Of a stretch of 64,000 bases of DNA, positions 47,496 to 57,800 are shown piece after piece (position 1 is the stretch's first letter; each line of letters opens with the position of its first letter). The position numbers and the translations under genes were made by a program. The stretch covers positions 145,304 to 209,303 of the forward strand of contig CAIKWZ010000013.1 in NCBI GenBank assembly GCA_903831255.1, written 5' to 3'. The notes below the pieces were generated by a model, which saw only the letters and a list, made by a program, of their open reading frames with translations, did not search any database and was not told where the DNA came from. This DNA is from an uncultured Alphaproteobacteria bacterium (GTDB taxonomy: Bacteria; Pseudomonadota; Alphaproteobacteria; Caulobacterales; Hyphomonadaceae).

Positions 47496-48152
47496 ATGAT
47501 CAAGCACCTGCCCAATGCGCTGACCGTCGCAAGATTCATTCTGGCGCCGATCGTGGCTTACGCGCTCTACATCGCTCTCTCTTTACCGCTCGACGCCGCG
47601 TCCGAGCCGCTGACCTATCCTGACCGTCTGGCTGAAGCGGAAGGGTGGGCGCTGCTGGCTGCAGGGCTATTCGTGTTCGCCGCTCTTACAGACCTCTTCG
47701 ACGGCATGGCGGCCAGAGCGCTGCAGACCGATTCCAAGTTCGGACGGATCCTCGACCCGATCGCCGACAAGGCGCTGGTCGGATTGCCGCTTCTGGCGGT
47801 GTCGTTTCACGCCTACCGCGCCGACTGGCCCTTCTGGGCGGCGATAGCGGGCGCATCCGCGGTCATCGTCGGGCGCGACAGCCTGATGACGATCCTCAGG
47901 CTCACCGCTCGCGACGGAGAAGGCGCCAGGGTCTCCTCCCTCGCAAAGTGGAAGACGGCCCTGGAACTTGTCTGCGTCGGATGCCCTGTCCTCCTTGCCG
48001 CCGCTCCCGCCCTTGTGAAAGCGATCGGCGCAGGAGACGGTTTCTCCGCAAGTCCCTCACTCCTGATGGGATGGACAGTTCTTCTGGGCGCTACAGCCGC
48101 CCTATCGGCGCTGACAGCGGTCCAGTATCTCACCCCATCCAAGTCTTCCTGA
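47496..48152 (+). CDS. pgsA: CDP-diacylglycerol--glycerol-3-phosphate 3-phosphatidyltransferase
   Basis: Membrane enzyme that makes phosphatidylglycerophosphate from CDP-diacylglycerol and glycerol 3-phosphate, leading to phosphatidylglycerol and cardiolipin. The 218-residue protein has several membrane helices and the CDP-alcohol phosphotransferase motif D-G-x2-A-R-x8-G-x3-D-x3-D complete at residues 69-91 (FDGMAAR, then GRILDPIADK). The N-terminus MIKHLPNALTVARFILAPI is classical for PgsA. A hairpin follows its stop. The usual upstream partner uvrC is 9 kb away. Confidence 0.95.
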   Translation: MIKHLPNALTVARFILAPIVAYALYIALSLPLDAASEPLTYPDRLAEAEGWALLAAGLFVFAALTDLFDGMAARALQTDSKFGRILDPIADKALVGLPLLAVSFHAYRADWPFWAAIAGASAVIVGRDSLMTILRLTARDGEGARVSSLAKWKTALELVCVGCPVLLAAAPALVKAIGAGDGFSASPSLLMGWTVLLGATAALSALTAVQYLTPSKSS

Positions 48153-48178
48153 GACGCTCATTCGCCAGAAACGAATGC

Positions 48179-48208
48179 GGCCGCACCTGTGGGACAACAG
48201 GTGCGGCC
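48179..48208. terminator. Hairpin terminator between pgsA and chemoreceptor gene
   Basis: A perfect 12-base-pair stem, GGCCGCACCTGT at 48179-48190 and ACAGGTGCGGCC at 48197-48208, with a six-base loop. It lies 27 bases after pgsA and before the converging chemoreceptor gene. Followed by ATATTCG rather than a T-run. Confidence 0.6.
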
Positions 48209-48391
48209 ATATTCGACAGGCGGGACCGGAGGGGACGGGGCCCGCGCCTGCCTAAACAATCCGATCATGCAGCGAGGGGAACAGGCGCACTCGGATCTGA
48301 GGACAAGCGTGCTCTCAGGCGATGAAGAATGGATGAATTCAGCGTCTCGAACTTTAACGTTCTTATCACGCCGGGCGAACGGATAGTCCCC

Positions 48392-49750
48392 TCAGGCGGC
48401 CCGAATGGTGGACAGGAAACGATCCACCTGGGTTCGCAGCTGCTCGGCCTGACGTCCAAGCTCGGAAGACGCGCTTACGACCTCTCCAGCCGCAGCGCCC
48501 GTCTCGGAGGCCTCGCGCTGCACGAGAGAAATGTTGCTCGTCACATCCTGCGTGCCCGCGGCGGCTTCCTGAGTGTTGCGCGCGATCTCACGTGTCGTCG
48601 CCGACTGCTCCTCGACTGCGGCGTTGATCGCAGCTGACACCGTATCGATCTCGTTGATCGTCGTTTGAATGGCGAGAATGGCTTCAACCGACTGCCGGGT
48701 GATGCCCTGCATACTGGCGATCTGCGCGCCGATATCCTCTGTCGCACGCGCTGTCTGCCCGGCGAGCGACTTCACCTCGGCGGCCACAACCGCAAAACCG
48801 CGACCGGCCTCCCCGGCGCGCGCACTTTCGATGGTGGCGTTGAGGGCGAGAAGATTGGTCTGAGCAGCGATATCCGAAATGAGGGATACAACCTCGCCGA
48901 TCTTGTTGGCGGCCTGCGACAGCTGGGCCATGGTTTCGCTCGTGTCACGGGCGCGTATCACGGCGTTGGCGACAATCCGCGAAGCATGGGTCACCTGACC
49001 TGCGATCTCGCTCACGGAACGACCCATTTCCTCAGCCGACGAGGCGACGACGGTCACGTTGCTTGTCGCCTGCTCGGCCGCAGCCGACACGGCGATCGCT
49101 TTTCCTGTCGTCGATTCAGCGATCGAAGCCATGGTCTTGGCCGTCAGTTCAAGCTCCGTCGCTGCCGAGGCGACGGAATCCACGATCCCTCCCACGGACC
49201 CCTCGAATGTCTTGGCGATATCATTGAGCATCTTCTGCTTGGCGAGCTCGCCCACCTCCAGATAGATCGAGATCGCAAAATCCATATCGAGCATCGCCGC
49301 TCGGACGAACGCCCCGGTAAGACGTTCGACCTCCGCCTGAAACGCCTTGGGCGACTTCAGTTTTTTGTTCGTGTGGCAGTTGACGGTGATAAGGGTCACA
49401 ACCCTTGAGATGATGAAATTGTATCCGGCGAGGTACCAGCGGGGCTCAAGACCGATCCGGGCGTGAGTCTCTCCAATCTTACGAACGGACCGGACATACT
49501 CATCGTTGAAGTCGCCCCGAAGAATGAGCCCCCAATGGTCCGCCTGCTTCTGGCTGGCGTGAACCATCGCCGCCTCACTTGAAAACATCCCCGACATCTG
49601 GGGCCACTTCCTGAGGTGCTCATAAAACTGACGAAGGATGCCGGGCAGAGCCTCACGGACGGCAGGCTCCAGATCGCGCAGGGCTTTCTGGGAAGCATGG
49701 TCGATTTGCAGAAATCTGAGACGCTCAGCGATATCCACGTTGGCGGTCAT
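48392..49750 (-). CDS. Globin-coupled methyl-accepting chemotaxis protein (HemAT-like)
   Basis: A 452-residue soluble chemoreceptor: an N-terminal protoglobin domain (about residues 1-175) and a C-terminal MCP signalling domain, with no membrane helix. The proximal haem His is expected at His96 in [16 protein letters not shown]; the globin helices include [17 protein letters not shown] and [14 protein letters not shown]. The MCP hairpin tip is [33 protein letters not shown], methyl-accepting helices flank it. By family it would sense oxygen, nitric oxide or CO and drive aerotaxis through CheA. The gene is alone; no che genes are in the window. The start at 49750 has AAGGATGG nearby. Confidence 0.93.
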   Translation of the reverse strand: MTANVDIAERLRFLQIDHASQKALRDLEPAVREALPGILRQFYEHLRKWPQMSGMFSSEAAMVHASQKQADHWGLILRGDFNDEYVRSVRKIGETHARIGLEPRWYLAGYNFIISRVVTLITVNCHTNKKLKSPKAFQAEVERLTGAFVRAAMLDMDFAISIYLEVGELAKQKMLNDIAKTFEGSVGGIVDSVASAATELELTAKTMASIAESTTGKAIAVSAAAEQATSNVTVVASSAEEMGRSVSEIAGQVTHASRIVANAVIRARDTSETMAQLSQAANKIGEVVSLISDIAAQTNLLALNATIESARAGEAGRGFAVVAAEVKSLAGQTARATEDIGAQIASMQGITRQSVEAILAIQTTINEIDTVSAAINAAVEEQSATTREIARNTQEAAAGTQDVTSNISLVQREASETGAAAGEVVSASSELGRQAEQLRTQVDRFLSTIRAA

Positions 49751-49813
49751 GGGACACCATCCTTAAACGTCGACCCGGCGGATCGTACGGATGGTTAAGG
49801 TCGTGCGATCCCA

Positions 49814-49828
49814 TTTACGTTGAGTTAA
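49814..49828 (-). promoter_or_regulatory. Near-consensus CtrA-type box upstream of the chemoreceptor
   Basis: On the minus strand TTAACTCAACGTAAA matches the CtrA consensus TTAA-N7-TTAA at seven of eight positions. A second TTAACC lies at 49793-49798. CtrA controls motility and chemotaxis genes in many Alphaproteobacteria, so the place is sensible, but single short motifs occur by chance. Confidence 0.3.
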
Positions 49829-49895
49829 CGACGTTGGAGTCGCCCGGCTAACTTCGGGGGGTTGCGCTGAATGGTCGCTGACATGGTCTGGCCCG

Positions 49896-50795
49896 TCAGG
49901 ACTGAAGCCCGTCCAGATCGCCCCGCAGGAGCTGAAGAATCGCCGAAAAATCCCGCCCGCCATATCCTAGGCGGTCGAAAAGCGCGTAGATGGCGGCCGC
50001 CTGCCCTGCGAGGGGGGTAGCCGCTCCCGAGCGCGCCGCCGCTTCCTGAGCCAGTTTCAGGTCTTTCAGCATCATGGCTGAGGCGAAGCCGCCCTCGTAA
50101 TTTCGATCGGCAGGGGTCTGAGGCCCTACGCCCGGCCACGGCGCATAGGCCGTGAGCGACCAGCACTGACCGGAGCTTTTGGAGGCGATTTCGAAAAAGC
50201 GATCCGGAGCGAGCCCCAGGCGTTCGGCAAGGGCGAACGCCTCGCATACCCCGATCATCGAAACGCCCAGCAGCATGTTGTTACAAATCTTCGCCGCCTG
50301 CCCGGCTCCATGTTCACCGGCCCGAATGACAACCCTCGCCATAGGCGAGAGCGCCGCCTCGACATCGGGGAAGGCCTCCTCGGAACACCCCACCATGAAG
50401 GCCAGCGTACCCGCCTCCGCCGCCGCCGTCCCTCCTGAGACAGGCGCATCAGCGAAGCGGAAGCCCGCCTCGGACGCCATGCCCGCAACCGCCCTCGCGG
50501 TATCGACATCGATGGTCGAACAGTCCACCAGCAGAGCGGAGGGCGAAGCGTGAGGCAGGACATGCTCCTCATAGACGCGGCGAACATGAGGGCCTGCCGG
50601 AAGCATTGTGACCACCACATCGGCTCCGCTCACCGCAGCCCCGGCGCTCTCGCACGTTTCAAGGCCAGCCAGCTTCGCCCGCTCCATGGCCGCGGAGGAG
50701 AGATCGAACGCCTTTACGCGCCGTCCGGCGAGACCCTGGCGAGCCGCCATGCCGGCGCCCATATTTCCCAGACCGATAAACGCCACGCAGTTCAT
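49896..50795 (-). CDS. mmsB: 3-hydroxyisobutyrate dehydrogenase
   Basis: Oxidises 3-hydroxyisobutyrate to methylmalonate semialdehyde with NAD in valine breakdown. The 299-residue protein has the Rossmann motif FIGLGNMGAGMA at residues 6-17, the substrate motif FADAPVSGGTAAAEAGTLAFMVGG-like segment (positions about 114-135), and the catalytic-Lys motif GAGQAAKICNNMLLG at about 168-182. It follows mmsA by 59 bases on the same strand; mmsA handles its product, so the two form a working pair. Confidence 0.93.
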   Translation of the reverse strand: MNCVAFIGLGNMGAGMAARQGLAGRRVKAFDLSSAAMERAKLAGLETCESAGAAVSGADVVVTMLPAGPHVRRVYEEHVLPHASPSALLVDCSTIDVDTARAVAGMASEAGFRFADAPVSGGTAAAEAGTLAFMVGCSEEAFPDVEAALSPMARVVIRAGEHGAGQAAKICNNMLLGVSMIGVCEAFALAERLGLAPDRFFEIASKSSGQCWSLTAYAPWPGVGPQTPADRNYEGGFASAMMLKDLKLAQEAAARSGAATPLAGQAAAIYALFDRLGYGGRDFSAILQLLRGDLDGLQS

Positions 50796-50854
50796 TGGAA
50801 CACCCTCACGATAACGCCCCGGGGAGTCGTCTTAGACAACGGCCCGTCACGCTC

Positions 50855-52366
50855 TTACTTCATGGTCGGGATGACAAAGGAGGCTTCGGCCGCGCCGCCC
50901 TCCGGCCAGCGCGCGGTCACAGTCTTGACCTTCGTCCAGAACTTCACGCCTTCCATGCCATGCTGGTTGGTGTCGCCGAAAGCAGATCGCTTCCATCCGC
51001 CAAAGGTATGGTAGGCGACCGGCACAGGGATGGGCACATTCACCCCCACCATGCCGACATTCACCCGGGATGCGAACTCGCGGGCCGCTTTGCCGCTGCG
51101 AGTGAACACCGCCACGCCGTTGCCATACTGGTGGCGACTGGGGAGCTCGATCGCCTCATCGAGCGTCTCCACCCGAACGATCTGCAGAACCGGGCCGAAG
51201 ATCTCCTCGTGATATGTCTTCATTCCGGGCTTCACCCCATCAAAGAGGGTCGGACCGATGAAAAAGCCCTTCTCATAACCCTGAAGAGCAAAACCTCGTC
51301 CATCGACCACAAGCTCAGCGCCTTCCTCCTGACCGATACGGATATAATCGGCGATCTTGTTTCGATGAGCTGCCGAGACCACCGGACCGTATTGCGCGGC
51401 CGGATCATTCGAAACACCGACCCTCAAAGTCCCGATCTCCGCCACAAGCCGCTCGCGGAGCTCATCGGCGGTGCGCCGCCCGACAGGCACGACAACCGGC
51501 AGCGCCATGCACCGCTCCCCGGCGGAACCAAAGGCTGCACTGACCAGATCCTTCACAGTCTGATCCATGTCGGCATCAGGCAGGACCACCCCATGGTTCT
51601 TCGCCCCGCCCATGGCCTGAACACGTTTCCCGTTCGCCGCTCCGGTCACATAGATATACTGGGCGATATCGGACGACCCCACGAAGCTGACGGCGCGAAT
51701 TTCAGGGTGATGGAGAATGGCGTCGACAGCCGTCTTGTCGCCATGAACCACATTGAGAACCCCGCGTACGTCCAGCCCCGCGGCAGCCCCCGCCTCCAGG
51801 AACAGCTCGGCCAGGCGAACCGGCACACTGGGGTCTTTCTCAGAAGGCTTGAGAACGAACGTATTGCCGACTGCGATCGCGACCCCGAACATCCACATCG
51901 GAATCATTGCCGGGAAGTTGAAGGGCGTGATCCCGGCGACAACGCCGAGCGACTGGCGCATGGAAAAGACGTCGATTCCGGGCCCGGCGCCTTCGGTATA
52001 CTCCCCCTTGAGCGCATGGGGGATCCCGCAGGCGAACTCAATCACCTCGAGACCGCGCTGAATATCGCCCTTCGAATCGGCGATCACCTTGCCGTGCTCA
52101 CTTGAGAGAAGCTCGGCGAGCGAGTTCATGTTCGCCTCGACCAGACGCTTGAACTCGAACATAACGCGCGCCCGTCGCTGCGGGTTCACGGACGACCAGG
52201 CCGGATGGGCGGCAGCCGCGGCCTTCACCGCCTGATCAACGTCCTCAACGGAGGAGAAACCGACCTTCGCCTGCACATCTCCGGTATTCGGATCGAAAAT
52301 GTCCCCTTCCCGACCGCTGCTCGCCGGCCGCGCCGCTCCGTCGACAAAACCCTCGATGCGTCTCAT
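50855..52366 (-). CDS. mmsA: Methylmalonate-semialdehyde dehydrogenase (acylating)
   Basis: Converts methylmalonate semialdehyde and CoA to propionyl-CoA and CO2 with NAD, completing valine catabolism. The 503-residue aldehyde dehydrogenase has the NAD region VVAGITPFNFPAMIPMWM, FVGSSDIAQYIYVTGA, and the catalytic Cys at about 284 in FGSAGERCMALPV. The ATG at 52366 has GGAG upstream (MRRIEGFVDGAA). Length is typical for MmsA. It is upstream of mmsB in one transcript. An AT-rich gap precedes it, shared with the H-NS-family gene on the other strand. Confidence 0.95.
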   Translation of the reverse strand: MRRIEGFVDGAARPASSGREGDIFDPNTGDVQAKVGFSSVEDVDQAVKAAAAAHPAWSSVNPQRRARVMFEFKRLVEANMNSLAELLSSEHGKVIADSKGDIQRGLEVIEFACGIPHALKGEYTEGAGPGIDVFSMRQSLGVVAGITPFNFPAMIPMWMFGVAIAVGNTFVLKPSEKDPSVPVRLAELFLEAGAAAGLDVRGVLNVVHGDKTAVDAILHHPEIRAVSFVGSSDIAQYIYVTGAANGKRVQAMGGAKNHGVVLPDADMDQTVKDLVSAAFGSAGERCMALPVVVPVGRRTADELRERLVAEIGTLRVGVSNDPAAQYGPVVSAAHRNKIADYIRIGQEEGAELVVDGRGFALQGYEKGFFIGPTLFDGVKPGMKTYHEEIFGPVLQIVRVETLDEAIELPSRHQYGNGVAVFTRSGKAAREFASRVNVGMVGVNVPIPVPVAYHTFGGWKRSAFGDTNQHGMEGVKFWTKVKTVTARWPEGGAAEASFVIPTMK

Positions 52367-52782
52367 GTCGTGCTTTCTCCAGGATCGGACGTGGATAGCG
52401 CCCAATCGATCTCATGACCAGAGCGCCCCCCCTCCTCTGCGCCACACTCGCTGAACCTATCAGACGCCCAAACACAGAAACGCCGGAGAACGGATCGTCA
52501 GGACACGACCGGACAACAACCGGGCCCGAATGTTCGGCGGAACTCTTTTCCACTATGAAATTTTACCGATCGCGATACATGCGCAGGGTCATATCTGAGT
52601 ACTTCTGGTCTGAGTGTTTCTAGAACACGGGAACTTATAAACATCCGCCCCGTGGCGGAGAATCCTAAAATGTAGAGTGGCATTTTTCATATTATTGAAA
52701 TCCCATACATTTATCTGTTAGATTTAGACGGTCGCCAAACATGGTGATTCGAAAATATCTTCAGTCATCCTAAGGATCCAAA
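52367..52782. other. AT-rich divergent promoter region of mmsA and the H-NS-family gene
   Basis: 416 bases without a gene. The right half, about 52540-52780, is visibly AT-richer than the rest of the window. It contains TTGAAA at 52695-52700 and TTAGAT at 52718-52723 with a 17-base spacer, a possible but weak promoter for the H-NS-family gene. Its AT content fits binding by that protein and so autoregulation, an inference. Confidence 0.5.
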
Positions 52783-53139
52783 ATGAGAGACTCTCGCTCC
52801 AAATCTCGCGGAAACCTCCCCAATATTGATGCTCTCTCGGTTTCTGAGCTTGGAGATCTCATTGATCGCGCTGAAGCTCTGCGTTCCGCCAAGATGGAGG
52901 AGGCGCGAGCAAACTTCCTTTCAGAGATGCGAAGCAAAGCCGCCGCGCTCGGGATCGATCTGGATGATCGGGCTGGAAAAGGCGGACGCCGCAAGAGATC
53001 GGACGCCGGGATCAAACTCAAGCCGAAGTATCTTGGTCCGAATGGTGAGATTTATACAGGTCGTGGACCTACGCCGCAGTGGCTCAAGACCCTTGAGGCC
53101 AAGGGCCACAATCGTGACCGTTATCTTGTAAAGTCCTGA
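52783..53139 (+). CDS. H-NS histone family nucleoid protein
   Basis: A 118-residue DNA-binding protein of the alphaproteobacterial H-NS/MucR-like xenogeneic-silencer family. The N-terminal half is a coiled-coil dimerisation segment (LSVSELGDLIDRAEALRSAKMEEARANFLSEM, split in two helices). A basic linker GKGGRRKRSD leads to the C-terminal DNA-binding domain with KYLGPNGEIYTGRGPTPQWL, the GRGPTP at residues 93-98 being the AT-hook-like loop. It would bind curved AT-rich DNA and silence genes. The start at 52783 follows AAGGATC. A strong AT-rich upstream sequence and a GC hairpin downstream frame it as a single-gene unit. Confidence 0.92.
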   Translation: MRDSRSKSRGNLPNIDALSVSELGDLIDRAEALRSAKMEEARANFLSEMRSKAAALGIDLDDRAGKGGRRKRSDAGIKLKPKYLGPNGEIYTGRGPTPQWLKTLEAKGHNRDRYLVKS

Positions 53140-53157
53140 GAGTAATCTCTCCGGTCA

Positions 53158-53186
53158 GGCCCCGCCACTTCCTCACCGGCGGGGCC
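53158..53186 (+). terminator. Hairpin terminator of the H-NS-family gene
   Basis: A perfect nine-base-pair stem, GGCCCCGCC at 53158-53166 and GGCGGGGCC at 53178-53186, with an 11-base loop. It starts 19 bases after the stop. No T-run follows. Confidence 0.5.
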
Positions 53187-53502
53187 CGCGATAACTGTTT
53201 CAAGCGCTGTCGCCCGCACAGATTGCACCCCTTCTGCCGGTTGACCTTTATGCCAGCGGGTTTTGCGCAACCCGCCTGAGACTGTCGTCTCCTGACGCCG
53301 CGAAGATATCCGATATGCCGCGGTCGACGATTTGATCCCGCCCTCCTCGCCCGCAATCGAGGTCACGACCCTTCGGCAGAGAGCGTGTCCAAGGGCGCCC
53401 GCGGCGCCTGAGGGGCTCGCAGATTTCGAACGTCGGTGCGTTCCCATATTCGCGAACATCTGGAGAAGACCATCCCGAGCACTCTGAGACCCGGAAGGCG
53501 AA
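53187..53502. other. 316-base stretch with no supported gene
   Basis: Between the H-NS hairpin and the tRNA I see only low-quality open frames on the minus strand, with no family likeness or ribosome-binding site. No repeats or hairpins stand out. Confidence 0.45.
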
Positions 53503-53579
53503 TGGTAGTGGGACCCGGAATTGAACCGGGGACCTCAGGATTATGAGTCCTGCGCTCTAACCAGCTGAGCTATCCCACC
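53503..53579 (-). tRNA. tRNA with CAT anticodon (Met or Ile2)
   Basis: A complete 77-base tRNA on the minus strand with encoded CCA. Acceptor arm GGTGGGA pairs with TCCCACT (the outer pair is G-U), the D arm is GCTC/GAGC, the anticodon stem CAGGA/TCCTG carries loop CTCATAA with anticodon CAT, and the T arm is CCCGG/CCGGG with TTCAATT. The anticodon fits elongator Met, or Ile2 with lysidine; there is no initiator-type C1-A72 mismatch with a GGG/CCC anticodon stem, so initiator is unlikely. Met is my preference. Confidence 0.93.
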
Positions 53580-53651
53580 ATCGCAAAGAAGGCCGGTGAT
53601 ATACGCGGCGAGGCCCGGTTGCGCAAGCGCCCTCCCCGCTGGGTCAGTTGC

Positions 53652-54785
53652 CTACTTTAGGTCGACCAATCCGGCGACCCATTCCCCGATCGCCAAAGAA
53701 GAGGTCAGCCCCGGACTTTCAATTCCTATCAGATTGACCACCCCCGCGACCCCATGCCCCTGCGGCCCATCGATCAGAAAATCCCCCGGCGCGTCGCCAG
53801 GTCCTACAATCTTCGGACGGACACCCGAATAATCCGGAGCGATGGTCCCGTCGGGCAATCCGGGCCAGTATCTTCGAACTTCGGCGTAACAGAGCTCTGC
53901 ACGAGCCGGATCGACGGCATAATCAAAGGGCGGCGACGCGGCCTCATCGAGCCATTCCGCATCCGGACCAAGCCGCGTTCGACCCGCAAGATCGACGGAC
54001 AGATGAAGGCCGAGACTGGCCGAGTTGTGCATCGGATAAATCAGCCGGCTGAAAGCTGGCGGACCGGATGTGGAAAAGTAAGATCCCTTCACCCAGCGCA
54101 TCTTCAGGTGGGGATACTGAGGGCCGCCCTCAATCGCCCGGGCGATTTGCAGTGCGCGATGCCCAGCCGAATTGATCACGCTTCGCGCGCCGATACGCAC
54201 CGGAGAGGCGCCTCCAGTCTCGAGCTCAACACCGTCGGCGGTCACAAAGCCGCGCACCACAGGGGTCTCGAACACTACGGCTCCGCCCCGGTCCTCAATC
54301 TCTCCCTGAAGAGATAAGAAATAGGCATGGCTGTCGAAAACGCCCGAGACGGGCGAGACCAACGCGGTTCGCACGCCAGGGCTCAGAGCCGGCTCGATGC
54401 GCCGGGCCTCGTCTCCGTCGATCAGACAGAGGTCCTCCACGTCATTGTCTCGGGCGCGGGCCAGAAGAGCTGGCACAGCCTCCGCCTCCGCATCGGTTAC
54501 CGCGACAACAAATTTTCCGCATGCCCGAGCCTCAACACCGCGCTCGTTGCAGTATTGATAAAGTAGTCGCCGACCCCGAACGCACAGGCGGGCCTTCAGG
54601 GATCCACCCGGATAATACAGACCAGCATGTATGACCTCAGAATTGCGAGATGAGGTTTCCGTCGCAATCCCGGAGGCGGCCTCAAGCACCATGACATCGC
54701 GACCCGCCATGGCGAGAGACCGGGCGACAGCCAGTCCGACCGCCCCGGCCCCGATCACCACCACATCCGTCTCGAAGCGTTCCAT
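53652..54785 (-). CDS. FAD-dependent L-2-hydroxyglutarate oxidase/dehydrogenase (LhgO-like)
   Basis: A 377-residue DAO-family flavoprotein. The FAD motif VVVIGAGAVGLAVARSLAMAG is at the N-terminus (residues 8-28). The LhgO signature follows: SSRNSEVIHAGLYYPGGSLKA at about 45-65, then CNERGVEARACGKFVVA, and the later RWVKGSYFSTSGP and PDYSGVRPKI. L-2-hydroxyglutarate arises as a side product of dehydrogenases; the enzyme returns it to 2-oxoglutarate and gives electrons to the quinone pool. A D-2-hydroxyacid dehydrogenase of the other stereo-type lies at 29.8-31.2 kb. The start MERFETDVV at 54785 is sound. Confidence 0.9.
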   Translation of the reverse strand: MERFETDVVVIGAGAVGLAVARSLAMAGRDVMVLEAASGIATETSSRNSEVIHAGLYYPGGSLKARLCVRGRRLLYQYCNERGVEARACGKFVVAVTDAEAEAVPALLARARDNDVEDLCLIDGDEARRIEPALSPGVRTALVSPVSGVFDSHAYFLSLQGEIEDRGGAVVFETPVVRGFVTADGVELETGGASPVRIGARSVINSAGHRALQIARAIEGGPQYPHLKMRWVKGSYFSTSGPPAFSRLIYPMHNSASLGLHLSVDLAGRTRLGPDAEWLDEAASPPFDYAVDPARAELCYAEVRRYWPGLPDGTIAPDYSGVRPKIVGPGDAPGDFLIDGPQGHGVAGVVNLIGIESPGLTSSLAIGEWVAGLVDLK

Positions 54786-54891
54786 CTAACCTGTTTCGTC
54801 CCAGGCAGCGTCCTGCCGCCGCCACGGAGCCAATTAGACCGCCCCGGGGAAGCAGAGCAATGGCCGAATCGGACGTGAGGACACCGACACC

Positions 54892-57800
54892 CTACTCGGC
54901 CGCCTGCCTCGGAGAGGGGACATATCCGGCCCTCCACCGCTCCATAAGCCCCGCAAGGCGGCGCTCCGCCTCGATCACAGACTTCTCTTTCACATGGCCG
55001 AACCCACGGACCTCTGAAGTCACCGATGCAATCTCCACCGCAAGGGGGTGATTTTTCAGGGTCAATCCCTGCGCAATCTCGTCCAGACGCTTCAGATAAT
55101 CATCACGAAGCCGTCGCTCCATTCGCCGCTCAGTCGTCCAGCCGAACGGATCGAGAGATTTTCCACGCATCCACTTCCCGGCCCGAAGGACGCGAAAGAC
55201 ATGCATCATCCAGGGACCGAAGCGACGCTTGATCAGCTCTCCATTCGAACGTCGGCGAGATATCAGAGGGGGCGCCAGAAGAAAGGTCAGCTTTGCGTTT
55301 GGCCCGAAGGCGTCGACCACGGATCGCATATAAGCGGGGTCCGAATACAGCCTGGCGACTTCGTACTCATCCTTATAGGCCATCAGTCGAAACAGCTCAG
55401 ATGCGGCCGCATAGGATAGCTCCTCTCCAAGCCCCTTGTCGGCCTCCGACGCCCGAAGGCGCGCGAGCGCAGAGCGATAGATCTCGGCATACGGGAGGTC
55501 CTGGTAGGCGGTCAGGGTCTCGATCCGACGGGCGATGAACTCGTCCAGCGACGCCCTGACGTCCGTGGGGCGGACAGGGCGTCCGACCCTCACCTGATCG
55601 GGATCCTCCACAGCGACCCTCCCCAGCTGGAACGCAGCCACATTCATGTCGACCTGAACCCGATTGAGCCGGACCGCCTGCAGGACGGCCTCGGCAGAGA
55701 CAGGCAGCAAGCCCATCTGCCAGGCGGCTCCAACCATCACCATGTTGGTGTAGATCGCATCTCCCAAATGATGTTCCGCGAGGGCCTCAGCGTCGATGGA
55801 GGCGTAACCGGCCGCTCGGGAGGCCACGCGTCGTGCGAGCCGCCCGGCGTCAAAGCGAGCGTCACGCCGATCAATCACCTCCTTGGTGGGGGTCACATCC
55901 GAGCACGCCGCCACCCGTGTCCGGACCGGATCCAGCAGGCCGAGAGCGTCAGGGGAGGAGGCGACAATGAGATCACAGGCGATAAGCGCATCCGCTCCCT
56001 GAGGCGGGGTTCTGGCGGCCCGGATACTCTCAGGCGTCTTTGCAAATCGCACGTGGCTCAGCACAGGGCCGCCCTTCTGGGCAAGACCGGTCATATCCAG
56101 GGTCTGCGCCGCCCTTCCGTCAATGTGCGCCGCCATCGCAAGGATAGCTGCTATCGTGGTGACCCCCGTTCCCCCGACGCCCGTGAACACCACGCTCCAG
56201 ACGCGGTCTGAAGCCGGCAGAACCGGCTCGGTCAGCCGGGCGACGTCGAAGACCGGAGGAGAAAGATCTCCCCGCGGCGCCTCCTCTCCCCCCTCCACCG
56301 TGACGAAACTGGGACAGAAGCCGTTTACGCAGCTCAGGTCAGTGTTGCACGTCGACTGATTGATACGACGCTTGCGACCAAACTCAGTGTCAACAGGCTC
56401 TATGGAGAGACAATTGGACTGAACCGAACAGTCGCCGCATCCCTCGCATACGGCCGTATTGATGAAGGCCCGCTTCTGAGGCGCCGCGAGACGACCGCGC
56501 TTTATCCGTCGACGCTTTTCGGTGGCGCAGACCTGATCGTAAATGAGCACCGATACTCCCGGCGTCGTACGCAGCTCCTGCTGCACGTCGTCGAAACGGC
56601 TTCGATCAAAGATCCTAACCCCCTCCGGCAGATCGCTGACTGAGGCGTATCGGGTGGTGTCGTCTGCAACGATGACGATTGTGCGAACCCCCTCCGCCTC
56701 CACCTGCCGCGCGATCTGAGGAACGGTCTGACCGGACTCGACGGCCTGCCCTCCGGTCATGGCGACGGCGTCATTATAGAGGATCTTGTAGGTGACATTG
56801 ACGCCGGCGGACACGGAGGCCCGGATCGCAAGGGATCCGGAATGCGAATAGGTTCCATCTCCAAGATTGACGAAGACGTGACGCTCTTCGGTGAATGGGG
56901 ACAGCCCGATCCAGGGCGCCCCCTCCCCGCCCATCTGCGTGTGCATGTCCGTGCGTCGGTCGGGGGAGAAGGTCGCCATATAATGACAGCCAATCCCCGC
57001 AAGCGCACGGGAGCCCTCAGGAAGGCGCGTTGAGGTGTTATGGGGACAGCCGGAGCAGAAATGAGGGGTTCGGACATTGATCGGCTGAAGGGCGCTCACG
57101 GGCGCGCCTGCTCCGGCGAGCTTCTCAAAATAACGCTGCGCCCTAAGCGTGTGCGGGCCTTCCGGCAGGGTCTCCATCAGCGCTCTGGCGATATCTGCAG
57201 TCGACAGGGTCGCCAGCTCGGACAGGAAGGGCGCCCCGCCACGCCGGGTCTTGCCCTCCACGACGGGCCTTTCCGCATCGGGAAGATGATACAAGGCTGA
57301 CTTCAGCTGCGGCTCTATCACCGCGCGCTTGTGTTCGAGGACAAGAACTCGTTCCAGCCCCCGACAGAAGCGACTTATTCCCTCCGGCTCAAGGGGCCAG
57401 GTCATGGCCACCTTGTAGATGCTTATGCCCAGGGCGGCCGCTTCGCTTTCATCGAGTCCGATCGCAGCGAGCGCTTCGAAGACATCTCGAGCCGACTGAC
57501 CCGACACAATCAGTCCGATGCGTGGCGAGGGCGAATGGAGAAGGACATGATCCAGACCATTGGTCCGCGCGAACGCCTGGGCCGCCGGCAGCTTAAACTC
57601 CCGAAGCCTCCTCTCCTTCGCCATGGGCGTATCACCGATACGCAGGCCGAGGCCGCCAGGCGGCAGCTCGAAATCTGCAGGCCGCAGATAGGTATGACGC
57701 TCCAGGCCCAGCTGCACGACCGCCGCAGAGTCCATAGTGTCCGCCAGAGCGATCATCCCGACCCAGGCGCCCGAATATCGGCTGATCTCCCACGCCGCCT

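Noticed and set aside
46609..47499. Plus-strand frame over the receptor 5' end that would overlap the Zur box
   Set aside because: Overlaps an intact TonB receptor and its operator; no family likeness.
50795..52105. 436-codon plus-strand frame opposite mmsA
   Set aside because: Antisense to mmsA; Asp/His/Arg-rich and without motifs.
53503..53579. Initiator Met tRNA
   Set aside because: There is a G-U pair rather than the C1-A72 mismatch and no three-GC anticodon stem, so elongator Met or Ile2 is favoured.
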